Program-made: the position numbers and the translations under genes
The notes under the pieces: generated by a model
The model's input: the letters and a program-made list of their open reading frames with translations, nothing else
The model's database searches: none
Told to the model about the DNA's origin: nothing
In this document: positions 61,525 through 64,000 of the stretch, piece after piece
Numbering within the stretch: position 1 is the first letter of the stretch
Layout: every line of letters begins with the position of its first letter
Source of the DNA: Oleiagrimonas sp963747595
GTDB taxonomy: Bacteria > Pseudomonadota > Gammaproteobacteria > Xanthomonadales > Rhodanobacteraceae
Direction of reading: 5' to 3'
Length of the DNA: 64,000 nucleotides
Assembly: GCA_963747595.1 (NCBI GenBank)
Contig: CAVVFO010000003.1
Span: 62,001 to 126,000 of the forward strand

Positions 61525-61815
61525 ATGCCGGATATCGTTGTACGCCACATTGATGACATCACCGCCGACCGCATCAAGACGCTTGCACGAGAGCGTCGCT
61601 GGTCGATCAACGATGTCGTTCTCCATGCCCTGCGTGCCGGATTGGGTCTGGCAGCAGCCGATTCTGCCGGCGAACGCGACTACGAAGTGCATGACATTGC
61701 CCATCTGACCGGCACATGGTGCGCCGACGAGACGGCCGCATTCCAGGAAGCCATGGATGCGCTCGCCGATGCGCAGCCGGATCACCTCGTGGCTGCAGCC
61801 CGACACCGCGATTGA
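61525..61815 (+). CDS. Orphan ribbon-helix-helix protein (FitA-type)
   Basis: 96 aa, with GAGGAAG 5 bp before the ATG. Residues 1-42 are a beta strand and two helices (DIVVRHIDDITADRIKTLAR, then RRWSINDVVLHALRAGL), the MetJ/Arc fold of FitA-like antitoxins, which bind DNA as dimers. The C-terminal half is acidic, as in antitoxins that cap a toxin. No PIN or other toxin gene is adjacent; neighbours are ampG (118 bp upstream) and anmK (convergent). It may be a lone regulator of the recycling genes. Confidence 0.7.
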   Translation: MPDIVVRHIDDITADRIKTLARERRWSINDVVLHALRAGLGLAAADSAGERDYEVHDIAHLTGTWCADETAAFQEAMDALADAQPDHLVAAARHRD

Positions 61816-61835
61816 GCCTGCGGCGGCTGCCGCTT

Positions 61836-62996
61836 TCACTGCGCCGCTGAGTGCACCACGCCCAGCAACCGTGGCGAGCGGCTTCCGGTGATCGAGCGCA
61901 GATCGAGCGGCTGTCCGCACATGCGCTGCCGGGCTAGCCATGCAAAGCCGGCAGCTTCCACGAAATCCGGATCGATTCCAAGGTCTGCGGTGCTGCCGAC
62001 GCTGCGGGGCGCAAGTGTGTGAGCCAACGCCTGCATCATCGCCTTGTTATGGACGCCGCCACCACAGACGCATACCTGCTCGATGTCTGCCGCATGGGCG
62101 GTGATCGCGGCGCGTATGCTTTGCACGGTGAGCGCCAGCAGCGTGGCCTGCACATCCACCGGCGCCATGTTGGCAACAGGTGAGTGCTGCTGTAACCAGG
62201 CCAGGTGGAAGTATTCGCGCCCGGTGCTCTTGGGCGGCGCCCGATCGAAATAGCTGTCGCCCAGCAAGGTCTGCAGAAATGCGTGGTCCGTCTTTCCGCC
62301 GGCGGCCCATGCACCGTCGCGATCGTAGGCGGAGGCGGTGTGCCGCTGGCACCATGCATCCAGCAGACAATTGGCCGGCCCGACGTCGAATCCCAGCGGT
62401 GCGGCGCCGTGGCGCAGGACGGTCAGATTGGCAATGCCGCCCAGGTTGAGAATGCCCCGGGAGTGCTCGGCGGAACGCAGCACCTGGGCATGAAAGGCAG
62501 GCATCAACGGAGCGCCCTGGCCGCCGTCAGCGACGTCCGCGCGCCGAAAATCGGCCACGGTATCGATGCCGGTGCGCGCGGCGATGACACTGGGATCACC
62601 GATCTGCAGGGTGAACGGATGCGGGCCGTCCGGACGATGGCGCAAGGTCTGTCCGTGCGAACCGATGGCCGCTATGCGTGTTGCCTCGATCCCGGACTGC
62701 TGCAGGAGTGCCAGCGTGGCCTCGGCGAACAGTTCGCCGATGGCGACGTCGAGATGGCCGAACACATCTAGGTCGAGGCGCTGCTGGTCCTGTGCCAGTG
62801 TCAGTACGCGCTCGCGCAGTGGCGACGGCCATGGATAGCTCAGGGATGCATGGGTGCGCGCGCCATCGTCGAAACCGCACACCACCGCATCGACGGCATC
62901 TGCGCTGGTCCCGGACATCAAGCCGACATACAGGGCGCCGTCACGCGAGGCAGGCACGGTGCGTGCCAGTTCAGCGTGCGCTGCGGTGACCGGCAC
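61836..62996 (-). CDS. anmK: Anhydro-N-acetylmuramic acid kinase
   Basis: Converts 1,6-anhydro-MurNAc to MurNAc 6-phosphate in peptidoglycan recycling. 386 aa from the GTG at 62996; a TTG at 63014 and a GTG at 62957 are alternatives. The phosphate motif GLMSGTSADAVDAV is at the start. IGSHGQTLRH and GPANCLLDAW line the active site, and QVCVCGGGVHNKAMM supplies the adenosine loop. Overlaps the end of the M23 gene by about 26 bp on the same strand, so the two are coupled. Confidence 0.94.
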   Translation of the reverse strand: MPVTAAHAELARTVPASRDGALYVGLMSGTSADAVDAVVCGFDDGARTHASLSYPWPSPLRERVLTLAQDQQRLDLDVFGHLDVAIGELFAEATLALLQQSGIEATRIAAIGSHGQTLRHRPDGPHPFTLQIGDPSVIAARTGIDTVADFRRADVADGGQGAPLMPAFHAQVLRSAEHSRGILNLGGIANLTVLRHGAAPLGFDVGPANCLLDAWCQRHTASAYDRDGAWAAGGKTDHAFLQTLLGDSYFDRAPPKSTGREYFHLAWLQQHSPVANMAPVDVQATLLALTVQSIRAAITAHAADIEQVCVCGGGVHNKAMMQALAHTLAPRSVGSTADLGIDPDFVEAAGFAWLARQRMCGQPLDLRSITGSRSPRLLGVVHSAAQ

Positions 62997-64000
62997 CCGC
63001 CCGCGCCAGTTCAACGCGCTGATCCATGCTGTTGAGGCGTGCCAACATGGGTTTCATCTGCTGTTTGAAGCGTGCCAGCAGCTTTGGTGCCAACGGTCGT
63101 GGCTTGGGCATGGTGACCTTGAGCGGATTTTCCTGTTTGCCATTGACACGCACTTCGTAGTGCAGGTGCGGGCCCGTGGCCAGTCCCGTCATGCCGACGT
63201 AGCCGATGACCTGCCCCTGGTGCACATGGCTGCCCACGTGCAGCCCCTTGGCGAAGCGCGACATGTGCGCATATGCGGTGGAATACCTGGGCGTGTTCTT
63301 GAGCAGGATGAAGCGGCCGAAGCCATGCACCCAGCCGCGGATCTTGATGGTCCCATCGCCAGCGGCGTGGATCGGGGTGCCGCTGGGTGCGGCGTAGTCC
63401 ACACCCTTGTGTGCCCGTGTATAGCCGAGGATCGGATGGTGCCGTGCCAGGCTGAAACGCGAGGAAATGCGGGTGAATTTCACCGGCGTGCGCAGCAGCG
63501 CCTTGCGCAGCGGTCGTCCCTGCTCATTGTAGTAGGCAAAATCGCCATCGGGCTTCTTGAAGCGATAGGCCGTGTAGCGCTGGCCCTGGTTGCGGAATTC
63601 CGCAGCGATGATGTCGCCGCCATGCATGTATTCGCCATCGCGGTAGACCGTGTTGTAGATCACGGTGAAGCTGTCGCCGCGGCGGATGTCCTTGATGAAA
63701 TCGATGTCGTACTTGAACACGTCGGCCAGCTTGACGATCATCGCTTCGCTGAGCCCGGCCTTGACGCCGGCGCCGAACAGCGAGGAGTGGATCACGCCAT
63801 GGGCGATGTGTCGCCGGGTCTCGATGTCGCGCGTCTGTACCGAGCTGACCAGGTGCGAACCCTCGACGCGCAGCACCGTGCGGTGGGCGGCATCGCTGTC
63901 GAACCGGATGCCCTTGAAGGCACCATCGGGGCCTTGCAGGAACGCGAAGGTGTCGCCGGGCCGGATGTGACGCAATGCATCGGTATGCGTGCTGGCATCC
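62971..64000 (-). CDS. M23-family peptidoglycan endopeptidase (5' end beyond the window)
   Basis: Zinc metalloendopeptidase cutting peptidoglycan cross-links in the periplasm. 342 codons are present; the frame is open at base 64000, so the N-terminus, probably with a signal or membrane anchor, is missing. A middle region with GLSEAMIVKLADVFKYDIDF and IRRGDSFTVIYN resembles the Csd3/OapA-type domain. The catalytic domain has HKGVDYAAPSGTP (H-x3-D) and HLHYEV. Arg-rich C-terminus. Forms an operon with anmK. Confidence 0.93.
   Translation of the reverse strand, partial: DASTHTDALRHIRPGDTFAFLQGPDGAFKGIRFDSDAAHRTVLRVEGSHLVSSVQTRDIETRRHIAHGVIHSSLFGAGVKAGLSEAMIVKLADVFKYDIDFIKDIRRGDSFTVIYNTVYRDGEYMHGGDIIAAEFRNQGQRYTAYRFKKPDGDFAYYNEQGRPLRKALLRTPVKFTRISSRFSLARHHPILGYTRAHKGVDYAAPSGTPIHAAGDGTIKIRGWVHGFGRFILLKNTPRYSTAYAHMSRFAKGLHVGSHVHQGQVIGYVGMTGLATGPHLHYEVRVNGKQENPLKVTMPKPRPLAPKLLARFKQQMKPMLARLNSMDQRVELARAGAGHRSAR

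Noticed and set aside
61525..61815. Toxin-antitoxin operon built on the RHH protein
   Set aside because: No toxin-sized frame with PIN or other motif lies next to it; upstream is ampG and downstream the convergent anmK, so I call it an orphan.
1..64000. CRISPR arrays, tRNA or rRNA genes, insertion sequences
   Set aside because: No regularly spaced direct repeats, cloverleaf-like segments with CCA ends, rRNA stretches or transposase motifs were seen. The dispersed repeats at 29.6-49.9 kb are irregularly spaced and palindromic, not CRISPR.

Overview
The window is about 64 kb of high-GC, densely coding bacterial chromosome. Gene content (secB-gpsA, parAB with rsmG, a GTAG-bounded intergenic repeat family, TonB receptors paired with secreted hydrolases, a thymidine kinase lacking zinc ligands) points to a gammaproteobacterium of the Xanthomonadales (Lysobacterales), most likely the Rhodanobacteraceae. 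That placement is inferred from gene content, not computed. I see no rRNA, tRNA, CRISPR array, insertion sequence or intact prophage.

Layout. 1-5 kb: the 5' part of a SNF2 helicase gene that runs off the left edge, secB-gpsA, and the ribosomal pair rpmB-rpmG. 5-10 kb: an acyl-lipid desaturase and a four-gene Gld-type ABC transporter operon. 10-17 kb: mutM, a TPR protein, a conserved hypothetical, tdk, an FAD oxidoreductase and the Rep helicase. 17-22 kb: a TonB-dependent receptor followed by an exported S9 peptidase, behind a 16-bp perfect palindrome. 22-34 kb: housekeeping genes (fbp, a GST, an AI-2E family permease, an e(P4)-type acid phosphatase, plsB, ubiE, rdgC, a YgjP-like metalloprotein, an alpha/beta hydrolase). 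34-38 kb: an ECF sigma/zinc anti-sigma pair, parB, parA, rsmG and a short SPFH protein.

38.8-53.7 kb is the most interesting part, a self-contained saccharide uptake and degradation locus. It holds a LacI-type regulator, an Oar-like TonB receptor, a flavin-dependent halogenase homologue, an exported glucoamylase/GH144-like glucanase, a solute-binding protein with two ABC permeases, a glucokinase and a GH1 beta-glucosidase on the opposite strand, and a MalK/MsiK-type ATPase. The same 12-base operator core (AAACGTTTACAT) lies inside the regulator's own predicted promoter and in front of the beta-glucosidase 13.6 kb away, tying both ends into one regulon. The parts suggest outer-membrane import of a beta-glucan, periplasmic cutting, ABC import of oligosaccharides, cytoplasmic hydrolysis to glucose and phosphorylation. 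The exact glucan (beta-1,2, or cello-type as in actinobacterial ceb clusters) is not decided by sequence.

53.8-64 kb: hemB, a Kef-type antiporter, a phage-like helix-turn-helix protein, a DUF4124 protein, pyrE, a GNAT acetyltransferase, xthA, and a cell-wall recycling group (ampG, anmK, an M23 endopeptidase running off the right edge) with a lone ribbon-helix-helix protein between. A dispersed intergenic repeat family bounded by GTAGGGCGG recurs at five sites between 29.6 and 49.9 kb.
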